In this document: positions 1 to 5,885 of the stretch, in pieces
Numbering within the stretch: position 1 is the first letter of the stretch
Layout of the letters: each line of letters opens with the position of its first letter
Assembly: GCA_035696925.1 (NCBI GenBank)
Contig: DASSDW010000115.1
Coordinates: 1 to 5,885 of the forward strand
Reading direction: 5' to 3'
Source of the DNA: JAJNBA01 sp035696925
GTDB lineage: Bacteria > Actinomycetota > UBA4738 > HRBIN12
DNA: 5,885 nt
Position numbers and translations under genes: made by a program
Notes under the pieces: generated by a model
What the model was told of the DNA's origin: nothing
Databases searched by the model: none
Seen by the model: only the letters and a program-made list of their open reading frames with translations

Positions 1-1
1 G

Positions 2-1312
2 ATCCTGGAGGGATGGCAGAAGCAGGACATCGGGTTCGTCCGGTTCGAGCTTCCGGATATGCACGGCATCTCTCGATCGAAGACGATCCCGATCGCACAC
101 GCCTTCGACTACGCCGAACGAGGTCTGAACATGTACGGCGGCACGAGCGTGCTGGATACCCGTTCGGACGTCGTGGGCGGGACGCTCTATCACGAGGAGC
201 GCGGCTACGGAGACCAGCTGCTCTTCCCCGATCCGGACTCCGCCCAGGTGCTGCCGTGGGCCGACCGCACGGCGCGGCTGATCTGCGACGCCCAATGGCA
301 CGACGGGACGGCCCTCGCCGCCACACCCAGGCACGTCTTCCGGCAGGCGCTCGAGAAGGCACGTTCGATGGCGTTCGAGCCGCTCCTCGGATCCGAGTTC
401 GAGTTCTATCTCCTCACGGGTGACACGCACGAGCCGCTGTTCACCGGCTACCACATCTTCAACACGCTCCGGAACGACTTCGTGCCGACGATCCGCCGGA
501 TCCTCGACGAGATGCCGCAGGTCGGTGTCGACATCATCACGGCGAATTGCGAGTACGCCGGATCGCAGTGGGAGATCAACTTCTCGCCGGGACGCGGGCT
601 CGCCGGTCCGGACAACGCGTTCACGTTCAAGAACGGCGTGAAGGAGATCGCGAAACAGGACGGCTACCTCGCCACCTTCATGACGAAACCGTGGGCCGAT
701 TCGGCAGGGAGCGGCTGTCACACCCACATCTCCCTGCTGCACGCGGACTCGGGGGAGAACGCGTTCGGCGACGCGAACGATCCCCAGGGGATGACGGCCG
801 CGTGCCGGTCGTTCATCGCCGGCCAGCTGAAGTACGCCCGCGCGATCGACGCCGTGATCGCACCCACCATGAACTGCCTCCGGCGTCGGCGCCCGCACAC
901 GTTCAGCCCGTCGAACATCTCCTGGGGGCTGGAGGACCGATCCGCGCTCGTGCGCGTGAAGGGGGGGAGCGCGGCGAACAAGCACGTCGAGTACCGAGCC
1001 CCTTCGGCGATGTCGAACCCTTACATCGTGGGAGCTGCGCTCCTGCAAGCCGGGCTCCGTGGGATCGAGGAGGAGCTGCCGGTCCCCGACCCGTCCAAGC
1101 CGGGCGTCCCCGCGGAGGAGGACGACACCTTCGAGAAGCTCCCGATCGCCCTGGAGGAGTCGCTCGACGCCCTCGAAGAAGACCCGGCCGCGAAGGAGTT
1201 CCTCGGCGAGGACTTCGTCACGGCCTACTTACGGATGCGTCGGTACGAGCTGTCCCGGTACCAGGACTCCGTGTCGGACTGGGAGCGCACGGAGTACCTG
1301 GAGCTGTTCTAG
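2..1312 (+). CDS. Glutamine synthetase family ligase (GS-I-like, probable gamma-glutamyl-amine ligase), 5' end cut by window
   Basis: ATP-dependent carboxylate-amine ligase of the glutamine synthetase (GS) fold, expected to be a cytoplasmic oligomer. The reading frame is open from base 2, and the residues before the first ATG (base 59) already match the GS N-terminal beta-grasp domain (VRFELPDMHG, then RSKTIP), so 59 is not the true start. About 436 residues are visible and perhaps 15-30 are missing. Motifs seen: FEFYL with metal-binding glutamates (395-406), NCEYAGSQWE (about 545-574), GSGCHTH (707-727), RRRRPHTFSP (881-910), EDRSALVR (932-955), HVEYRAP then NPY (about 985-1023), and a C-terminal WERTEY. 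Aligned by eye to E. coli GlnA, R321, R339, R344, E357 and R359 are kept, but flap E327 is Phe and N264 is Ala, and there is no tyrosine at the GlnA adenylylation site. This argues against a housekeeping, adenylylation-controlled GS. It is the first visible gene of a likely operon; the next gene starts 4 bases after its stop. The family call is secure; the acceptor substrate is unknown. Confidence 0.93.
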   Translation: MLEGWQKQDIGFVRFELPDMHGISRSKTIPIAHAFDYAERGLNMYGGTSVLDTRSDVVGGTLYHEERGYGDQLLFPDPDSAQVLPWADRTARLICDAQWHDGTALAATPRHVFRQALEKARSMAFEPLLGSEFEFYLLTGDTHEPLFTGYHIFNTLRNDFVPTIRRILDEMPQVGVDIITANCEYAGSQWEINFSPGRGLAGPDNAFTFKNGVKEIAKQDGYLATFMTKPWADSAGSGCHTHISLLHADSGENAFGDANDPQGMTAACRSFIAGQLKYARAIDAVIAPTMNCLRRRRPHTFSPSNISWGLEDRSALVRVKGGSAANKHVEYRAPSAMSNPYIVGAALLQAGLRGIEEELPVPDPSKPGVPAEEDDTFEKLPIALEESLDALEEDPAAKEFLGEDFVTAYLRMRRYELSRYQDSVSDWERTEYLELF

Positions 1313-1316
1313 CCCG

Positions 1317-2717
1317 ATGGCGTCGTCCCGCGGGCGGTCGAAGACTGGCGCCGGAGCCGCCGCGGAGACCGCGCGACGCCTCGCCGCCTCCGGCGTCGAG
1401 GCCGTCGCGCTCGCGATCGTGATCAACTCGGGGGTCACCCTCGTGAAGACGATCCCCCTCCGTCGGTTCGAGGAGGCGGTGCGGTTCGGGATCGGCCTCT
1501 CCCCCGTCTTCACGGTCTTCCAGGTCGACGACCAGATCACGTCGTCGCCGCACATCGGTGGACCGGCGGGCGACACCCGGCTGATGCCGGATCCGGCGCA
1601 GACGGTCGGGCTCGCCGCGAGCCCCGGGTGGGCGCTCGCACCCGTGGACCAGCTCGACCAGGAGGGCGAACCGTACCCGGGCTGTCCCCGCACGTTCGCC
1701 CGGACGATGCTCGAGCGGCTCGCCGGCCACGGGTTGGAGCTCCGCGGGGGGTTCGAGATCGAGTTCTTCCTCGGGCATCGCGCCGCGCCGGGACCGGACG
1801 AGGCCGATCCGACGCCGGCCCACACGGGGCCCGCCTACGGAGCGATCGCGCTCGCGGACGTCGAACCGTTCGCGACGGCGCTGATCGGCGCCTTCGAGGC
1901 GCAGGGAACGGGCGTCATGCAGTTCCACCCCGAGTACTCGACCGGGCAGCTCGAGCTGTCGGTGCCGCACGGCGTCGGGATCGCCGCCGCGGACACCCAC
2001 CTCGTCGTCCGCCACACGATCAGGGCCGTGGCGCGCACCCATGGCTTCGCCGCCTCGTTCGCGCCGGTCGTCTTCGCGGGGCGCGTCGGCAACGGGAACC
2101 ACCTGCACCTGAGCCTGTGGGACCGGAAGGGGAAGAACCTGTTCCAGGGAGGACGCGGTCCCGAGGGCATGACGCGCGGAGCGGAAGCGTTCGCGGCGGG
2201 GGTGCTCGAGGCGCTCCCCGCTCTCACGGCGATCACCGCACCGTCGGTCCCGAGCTACGAACGGCTCCAACCCCACCGCTGGAGCGGTCCGTGGGCCTGC
2301 TGGGGACGGGAGAACCGCGAGGCGGCGCTCCGGTTCGTGACGGGGATGATCGGGAGCCGACCGGATGCCGCGAACCTCGAGGTGAAGTCGATGGACCCGG
2401 CGGCGAACCCCTACCTCGCCCTCGGCGCGATCGTCGCGGCCGGGGTCGACGGGCTCGATCGCGAGCTCTCGCTCCCCGAACCTGTAGGGGACGACCCCGC
2501 CTCGATCCCGGCTCGCCGTCGCCGCTCGATGGGGATCCGCCGGCTGCCCGACTCGCTCAGCGCCGCGATCCGCGACCTCGAGAAGTCCTCGATGCTCCGC
2601 GAGGCGATGGGCGATGTCCTGTTCGACTCCTTCCTCGCGACCCGGCGCGCCGAACGCGACGTCTTCGAGGGCCAGGATCCCGAGGACGTCGTCCGCGCAC
2701 ACCGATGGAGGTACTGA
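1317..2717 (+). CDS. Glutamine synthetase family ligase resembling the GS domain of FluG/NodGS
   Basis: A second GS-fold ligase of 466 residues, normal length for the family and clearly divergent from its upstream neighbour. Order: N-terminal beta-grasp domain (about 25-115), then the catalytic domain. Visible motifs: FEIEFFL (E147, E149), HPEYSTGQLE (E206, E213), GNGNHLHLSL (H262, H264), ERLQPHRW (R316, W322), GRENREAALR (R334, R339), LEVKSMDPAANPYL (E355, K357), C-terminal HRWRY. RLQP..W..., CWG.ENREA.LR and E.K...D..ANP are, from memory, hallmarks of the GS-like half of fungal FluG and plant NodGS. Relative to E. coli GlnA, flap E327 is Trp and R359 is Lys; the Lys appears usual for the FluG type. 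The ATG at 1317 was chosen because upstream in-frame sequence is Arg/Ser-rich shadow translation. Only a weak GGAG (1300-1303) lies 13 bases before it, so translation may depend on coupling to the preceding gene. Likely makes a gamma-glutamyl amide from an amine rather than glutamine; this is inference. Confidence 0.92.
   Translation: MASSRGRSKTGAGAAAETARRLAASGVEAVALAIVINSGVTLVKTIPLRRFEEAVRFGIGLSPVFTVFQVDDQITSSPHIGGPAGDTRLMPDPAQTVGLAASPGWALAPVDQLDQEGEPYPGCPRTFARTMLERLAGHGLELRGGFEIEFFLGHRAAPGPDEADPTPAHTGPAYGAIALADVEPFATALIGAFEAQGTGVMQFHPEYSTGQLELSVPHGVGIAAADTHLVVRHTIRAVARTHGFAASFAPVVFAGRVGNGNHLHLSLWDRKGKNLFQGGRGPEGMTRGAEAFAAGVLEALPALTAITAPSVPSYERLQPHRWSGPWACWGRENREAALRFVTGMIGSRPDAANLEVKSMDPAANPYLALGAIVAAGVDGLDRELSLPEPVGDDPASIPARRRRSMGIRRLPDSLSAAIRDLEKSSMLREAMGDVLFDSFLATRRAERDVFEGQDPEDVVRAHRWRY
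2707..2711 (+). promoter_or_regulatory. Ribosome binding site deciding the amidohydrolase start
   Basis: GGAGG lies 5 bases before the ATG at 2717. It overlaps the alternative in-frame ATG at 2705, which has no comparable site of its own, so 2717 is the better start. The site sits inside the last codons of the preceding gene, as expected for translationally coupled genes. Confidence 0.7.
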
Positions 2718-3892
2718 TGCCCGAGATCGATCTGTCCGGTCTCGAGATCGTCGACGCGCACACACACCCGTACCGACTCGACGACCTGCGGAGCAAGGGC
2801 TCGACCGGGTTCGACACGAGGATGATGTTCCTCGGCGAATCCTTCCTCTCCTCGTCGCAGGTGAACGACGAGCTGTGGCATGTGGCCGACTCCTTCACGG
2901 ACTCCACCGTGTTCGCCCTCGCGATGCGTAGATGGCTCGCGGATCACCTCGAGTGCGAACCGACCCGCGCGGCCGTCACCGAGGCACGGGAGGCGGCGAT
3001 CCGGAAGGACGCCGTCGCGTACACGAAGGGGCTGCTCGACGCCGCCGGGGTCGTCGCGATCCTGTCGGACGAGGGCTACCCGCAGCCGCCGATCCCCGCC
3101 GCGGAGTTCGCCGAGACGATCGGCGTAACGGTGCATCGGGTCGCCCGCCTCGAGCCCTGGATCCTGGCCCGGCGGGAGGGTTCGTTCGACGACCTCGTCG
3201 CCGGCGTGGAGGCCGACGCGACGGAGGCCGCCTCGGATCCGAACTGCGTGGCCTACAAGTCGATCGTCGCCTACCGCACCGGTCTCGACGTCGGCGACCC
3301 CTCATCATCGGAGGCCGAGGCGGCGTTCGCCCGCTGGCGCGACGACGGGTGGGCCGAAACCCGCGAGCACGCGAAGCCCGTTCGGGACTTCCTGATCCGG
3401 CGCGCCCTCGCGATCGCGAAGACGAACGACCGGCCGTTCCACTTCCACTGCGGCGGCGGGGACCCCGACATCAACCTCCGCCACGCGGACCCGATCGCGA
3501 TCTTCCCACTGCTCGTCGACGTGCAGGATCAGCCGGTCGTCCTCGTGCACTCCGGGTACCCGTGGGTCCGGGAAGCCGCCTACGTCGCCTCGGTCCTCCC
3601 GAACGTGTACCTGGAACTCTCGGAGCTGATCCCCTGGGGGTGGGGGCAGGTGGAGTGGGCGCTGGAGATGCTCGTCGGGACGGTGCCGGCCGCCAAGCTC
3701 CTCTACGGCTCGGACGAGGCCGGAGAGCCGGAGGCGTTCTGGGCGTCGGCGTTGCTCGCCCGATCCGCGCTCCAGCGGGTGCTCGGAGGGTTCGTCGATC
3801 GCGACTACGTGACCGCGGACGAGGCGGAAGGGCTGGGGAGACTCGTGCTCGGCGACGGGTGCCGCCGCCTCCACGGCATCGGGACCGACTGA
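2717..3892 (+). CDS. Amidohydrolase (Amidohydro_2 / FluG N-terminal-domain type)
   Basis: A 391-residue metal-dependent hydrolase of the amidohydrolase TIM-barrel superfamily, predicted cytoplasmic (no signal peptide or membrane segment). Seen in order: VDAHTH at the end of strand 1 (metal ligands H15, H17), YKSIVAYRTGL (K181), FHFHCGGGD (H242, H244), VLVHSGYPW (H278), NVYLELSE, and LLYGSDEAGEPE (D333, the expected catalytic aspartate). The series KSI.AYR.GL, H.G.GD.d, H.GYP, pNvY and SD...PE matches the N-terminal half of FluG/NodGS as I know it. The start ATG shares its A with the TGA of the upstream GS-like gene (TGATG), indicating tight co-translation and probably joint function with that ligase. 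A plausible role is hydrolysis of an amide or C-N bond before or after gamma-glutamylation; the substrate is not evident. H242 stands where I recall Gln in FluG proteins, a possible local difference. Length is full and no break is seen. Confidence 0.9.
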   Translation: MPEIDLSGLEIVDAHTHPYRLDDLRSKGSTGFDTRMMFLGESFLSSSQVNDELWHVADSFTDSTVFALAMRRWLADHLECEPTRAAVTEAREAAIRKDAVAYTKGLLDAAGVVAILSDEGYPQPPIPAAEFAETIGVTVHRVARLEPWILARREGSFDDLVAGVEADATEAASDPNCVAYKSIVAYRTGLDVGDPSSSEAEAAFARWRDDGWAETREHAKPVRDFLIRRALAIAKTNDRPFHFHCGGGDPDINLRHADPIAIFPLLVDVQDQPVVLVHSGYPWVREAAYVASVLPNVYLELSELIPWGWGQVEWALEMLVGTVPAAKLLYGSDEAGEPEAFWASALLARSALQRVLGGFVDRDYVTADEAEGLGRLVLGDGCRRLHGIGTD

Positions 3893-3899
3893 ACGGCAG

Positions 3900-3927
3900 G
3901 GCCGCCGCCCGCGTGCGGGCGGCGGCC
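3900..3927. terminator. GC-rich hairpin between convergent genes, probable bidirectional terminator
   Basis: Bases 3900-3912 and 3915-3927 are perfectly complementary over 13 pairs. With a realistic 4-base loop (CGTG) this is a 12-pair stem, all G-C. It begins 7 bases after the amidohydrolase stop and ends 11 bases before the permease stop on the other strand, so it lies at the 3' end of both transcripts. There is no T-run on either side. Such U-poor hairpins are common at gene ends in high-GC bacteria, but termination strength cannot be judged from sequence. Confidence 0.6.
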
Positions 3928-3938
3928 GACCACCGCGA

Positions 3939-5495
3939 CTAGCCCGAGGTCCCTTCGACGATCTCGCGATCGGCGAGGCCCTCGGCGATCAGCTGCTCGT
4001 CGGATTTGCCACGTCTCGCGGACTGCGACACGAACCAGATCACGATGCCCGAGATGACCGACACGAGCGTGAACACGACCATGAAGACGTTCCAATCCGC
4101 CAGCTCCCAGCCGGTCGGGTTGGAGTCCGACACCGGGTACCACGAGCCGACGAAGATGAAGAGGACCGCGAGGATGTTGACGATGAACCCGACCACGCCG
4201 CAGAGGAACAGGAAGCCGGTCGGGACCCGTCGCTCACGCTCGAAGCGCTCCGGCTCGGCCCGCTTCGCGAAGAAGATATCGAGGAACAACAACGCGGTCG
4301 AGATGCACCACACGATCGTGACGCCGGCGTAGAGACCGTAGAAGTACCGGTACGGATCCGTCTCGCCGGAGCCGAGCACGAAGAAGATCAGGACCGCCAG
4401 GATCGTCGAGATCGCGCTCTGAAGCGTGATCGCGTTCGCCGGCACCTTGTTCCGGTTGACCTGGCCGATCTGGTGCGGAAGGCGCTTCTCCATCCCGGAC
4501 ACGAAGAGCAGACGTCCGAACGAGAAGTTGTAGACGACGGCGACGGTCAACACGACCCACGCCATCACCAACGCGACGGCCGCGCCGGTCCATCTCCCCA
4601 GCGCGAGCCCGACCGTCTCGGCGCCACCCGTGGTCCCGTTCGCGCCCCCGGCCTCGATCACGACCATGTTCCCCCAGGTTGCCCAGAGGTACGCCGCGAT
4701 CACGATCGCGCAGCCCCAGAGCAGGAACGTCCGGATCGCCTTCTCGCCGCCGGTCACCTCGGCGCCCATGTTCAGCGGCGTCTCGATGCCCAGGAGCGCC
4801 AGGATCGCGAACGAGAAGAACGTGAGGTTCGCGGGGAGGCCGAGCGCGAGCGTCTCACCCTGGAAGGGATCCCATCCGGCCCCGAAGTCCGTGGAGGCGC
4901 CGTTCCCTTGGAGGAGCCACCACACCCCTGCGAACCCGATCAGGAAGATCGCGCCCGCGTAGAACCAGAACAGCACGTTCACGTAGTTCTGGGTCACGCG
5001 CATCTTCAGGTAGGACATCAGCGCGCTGAACCAGATCACCACGAGGACGACGACGCCGATCTGCCAGTTCTCCGTGAAGAGGCACGGGAACTCGCAGCTC
5101 GGCTTGATGAACACGGAGGCCTGCTGCAGGAAGTTCGCGAACAGGATCCCGATGAACACGAGCGAGATCGGTCCGGGCCACCACGCGACGAAACCGGCGA
5201 AGAACCCCCAGAACGGACCGAGCACCTTGTGCGTCCAGACGTAGAGCGAGCCCTCCTCGGGGAACATCCGCCCGAGCTGCGCGGTGATGAACGCCCCCGT
5301 GATCAGGAACGTCAGGAACGCGACGATCCAGAAGATGAAGACGGAGGGCCCGGCGAACTGCACGCCGGCCGAGTTGTTGATGAACAGGACGACGGCGACG
5401 AAGATCACCACCAGGTCGAACGGGCCGAGGGTCCGTGCCACCAGGACCGGTGCGACCTTCTCCGAGATCATCTGCTCGTCGGGCCGTGACGCCAT
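3939..5495 (-). CDS. APC-superfamily amino acid/amine permease, 12 predicted membrane segments
   Basis: Inner-membrane secondary transporter of the amino acid-polyamine-organocation superfamily, 518 residues. Hydrophobic segments by eye: about 25-45, 51-74, 92-125, 144-164, 171-196, 221-240, 256-280, 302-332, 355-375, 385-409, 425-450 and 468-490, giving 12 helices with a charged C-terminal tail. Family marks: PEEGSLYVW after helix 2 (79-87), GIETPLNMGAEV in helix 6 (236-247), and GRLLFVSGMEKRLP after helix 8 (327-340), the usual APC 'R.lf.....lP' loop. Helix 1 lacks the classic G.G.GSGIF signature and reads NNSAGVQFAGP there. The extracellular loop after helix 3 has C134 and C138. The start at 5495 is chosen over the ATG at 5516 because the purine-rich ribosome site lies between them. 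It converges tail-to-tail on the ligase/hydrolase operon, so it must be transcribed separately; proximity alone suggests it imports their substrate. Substrate class (amino acid, polyamine or other amine) cannot be decided. Confidence 0.9.
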   Translation of the reverse strand: MASRPDEQMISEKVAPVLVARTLGPFDLVVIFVAVVLFINNSAGVQFAGPSVFIFWIVAFLTFLITGAFITAQLGRMFPEEGSLYVWTHKVLGPFWGFFAGFVAWWPGPISLVFIGILFANFLQQASVFIKPSCEFPCLFTENWQIGVVVLVVIWFSALMSYLKMRVTQNYVNVLFWFYAGAIFLIGFAGVWWLLQGNGASTDFGAGWDPFQGETLALGLPANLTFFSFAILALLGIETPLNMGAEVTGGEKAIRTFLLWGCAIVIAAYLWATWGNMVVIEAGGANGTTGGAETVGLALGRWTGAAVALVMAWVVLTVAVVYNFSFGRLLFVSGMEKRLPHQIGQVNRNKVPANAITLQSAISTILAVLIFFVLGSGETDPYRYFYGLYAGVTIVWCISTALLFLDIFFAKRAEPERFERERRVPTGFLFLCGVVGFIVNILAVLFIFVGSWYPVSDSNPTGWELADWNVFMVVFTLVSVISGIVIWFVSQSARRGKSDEQLIAEGLADREIVEGTSG

Positions 5496-5500
5496 CGCAG

Positions 5501-5509
5501 CTCCCTCCC
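5501..5509 (-). promoter_or_regulatory. Ribosome binding site of the permease gene
   Basis: On the minus strand this reads GGGAGGGAG and ends 5 bases before the ATG at 5495; the GGAGG core is 8 bases away. It lies downstream of the alternative in-frame ATG at 5516, so it supports the shorter protein. Confidence 0.7.
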
Positions 5510-5533
5510 ATCGCATGAGGGACGCCGCGAGCC

Positions 5534-5547
5534 GGGGCGGGCGCCCC
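5534..5547. other. Small GC hairpin in the permease leader
   Basis: GGGGC (5534-5538) and GCCCC (5543-5547) can pair around a 4-base loop. It lies in the presumed 5' untranslated region of the permease, about 25 bases upstream of its ribosome site. In such GC-rich DNA a 5-pair stem can arise by chance, so a regulatory role is only a possibility. Confidence 0.25.
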
Positions 5548-5569
5548 CACCTGGTCTCGATCGGGCGGA

Positions 5570-5598
5570 ATCCTTACATCCGGAGGAGGAGTTGTCTA
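5570..5598 (-). promoter_or_regulatory. Candidate promoter of the permease gene
   Basis: On the minus strand TAGACA (5598-5593, five of six matches to TTGACA) is followed after 17 bases by AAGGAT (5575-5570, three of six matches to TATAAT), with TGT just before it as an extended -10. It would give a leader of roughly 65-70 bases. It lies in the 123-base spacer (5496-5618) between the permease and the preceding same-strand gene, where a promoter is expected. The -10 is poor, so the call is weak. No convincing terminator hairpin for the upstream TldD/PmbA gene is visible in this spacer. Confidence 0.25.
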
Positions 5599-5618
5599 GC
5601 TGAGCGGAACGCAACCCA

Positions 5619-5885
5619 TCAGACGCCCGCGAGCGTCATCTCGCCGATCAGCACCGACGGCGTTCCCACCGAGGAGAAGAACCGAAGATCGTCGCCGACC
5701 CCTGTGATCGCCTGCAGCATCTCCGGGAGCGTCGAGGCGATCGTCATCTCGCGCAGCGGCTCCCCGAGCGCGCCGCCGGCGATCCGCAGGCCCGTCGCGC
5801 CGACGCTGAACTCCCCGCTGATCGGGTTCGCCCCCGAGTGCACGCCGGTGAGGTCGTTGATCACGACGCCGCCCTCCGCCATCCC
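5619..5885 (-). CDS. TldD/PmbA family protein (TldE-like), C-terminal end only
   Basis: The last 88 codons of a gene that continues past the right window edge; the ATG at 5882-5880 is internal, since the frame stays open to base 5885 and full-length members are about 430-480 residues. The fragment reads DLTGVHSGANPISGEFSVGA, then GEPLREMTIASTLPEML, VGDDLRFFSS and a terminal PSVLIGEMTLAG, which matches the C-terminal domain of the TldD/PmbA family and looks closer to PmbA (TldE) than to TldD. In E. coli TldD and TldE form a heterodimeric metalloprotease that unfolds and cuts peptides and is needed for microcin B17 maturation and CcdA turnover; TldE lacks the metal site. The C-terminus is intact. 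It lies on the same strand as and upstream of the permease, separated by 123 bases, and is probably functionally unrelated. A TldD partner may lie just outside the window. Confidence 0.88.
   Translation of the reverse strand, partial: GMAEGGVVINDLTGVHSGANPISGEFSVGATGLRIAGGALGEPLREMTIASTLPEMLQAITGVGDDLRFFSSVGTPSVLIGEMTLAGV

Noticed and set aside
59..61. ATG at 59 as the start of the first ligase
   Set aside because: The 19 codons before it are open and read as conserved GS N-terminal sequence (FVRFELPD), so the gene begins outside the window.
961..967. Run of seven G residues in the first ligase, considered as a slippage or phase-variation site
   Set aside because: The reading frame is intact with conserved sequence on both sides. 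A single seven-base G run in GC-rich DNA is weak evidence for programmed switching.
2..1312. Housekeeping glutamine synthetase (glnA) for the first gene
   Set aside because: The flap glutamate and the adenylylation tyrosine are not seen at their expected places, and the genomic context is not that of nitrogen assimilation genes.
1628..2716. Long upstream in-frame extension of the amidohydrolase frame
   Set aside because: The extension overlaps the second ligase completely and is Arg/Pro-rich. The homology to the amidohydrolase begins at VDAHTH just after 2717, where a good ribosome site stands.
1218..2765. A 515-codon open frame on the minus strand across both ligases
   Set aside because: It is rich in Arg, Pro, Gly and Asp with no recognisable motif, and lies opposite a gene with clear GS motifs. 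Long antisense frames are usual in DNA with strong third-position G/C.
4473..5489. A 338-codon open frame on the plus strand opposite the permease
   Set aside because: Its composition (Glu/Arg/Asp/His-rich, low complexity) is that of a shadow of the membrane protein on the other strand.
5496..5516. ATG at 5516 as the permease start, adding 7 residues
   Set aside because: The strong ribosome site lies after this ATG and is correctly spaced for the ATG at 5495. It remains a possible alternative.

Overview
The window is a high-GC stretch (roughly two thirds G+C by eye) of a bacterial chromosome. Strong G/C preference at third codon positions, tight gene packing and the style of the proteins fit an actinobacterial lineage or a similar high-GC phylum. 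This is an inference from composition; no rRNA or marker gene is present to settle it. I see no mobile element, CRISPR array or tRNA.

Layout. Bases 2-3892 hold three genes on the + strand that look like one operon: a glutamine-synthetase-family ligase cut at its 5' end by the window edge, a second and clearly different glutamine-synthetase-family ligase starting 4 bases after it, and a metal-dependent amidohydrolase whose start codon shares one base with the preceding stop. A perfect GC-rich hairpin sits in the 46-base gap that follows. On the - strand, converging on that gap, is a 12-segment APC-superfamily permease (3939-5495). It is followed (on the + map) by a 123-base spacer and then the last 88 codons of a TldD/PmbA-family gene that runs off the right edge.

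How the genes may work together. The second ligase and the amidohydrolase correspond to the two halves of FluG/NodGS, the eukaryotic fusion of an amidohydrolase domain with a glutamine-synthetase-like domain, here as separate genes in the opposite order. By manual alignment with E. coli GlnA, both ligases lack the flap glutamate (E327) used in making glutamine from ammonium, and have Phe or Trp there. They are therefore better candidates for gamma-glutamyl-amine (or related amide) ligases than for housekeeping glutamine synthetase. With a hydrolase and a nearby amino-acid/amine permease, the best hypothesis is a small uptake-and-catabolism module for an amine, amino acid or amide. The substrate cannot be read from sequence. 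The TldD/PmbA-type gene is probably an unrelated neighbour.
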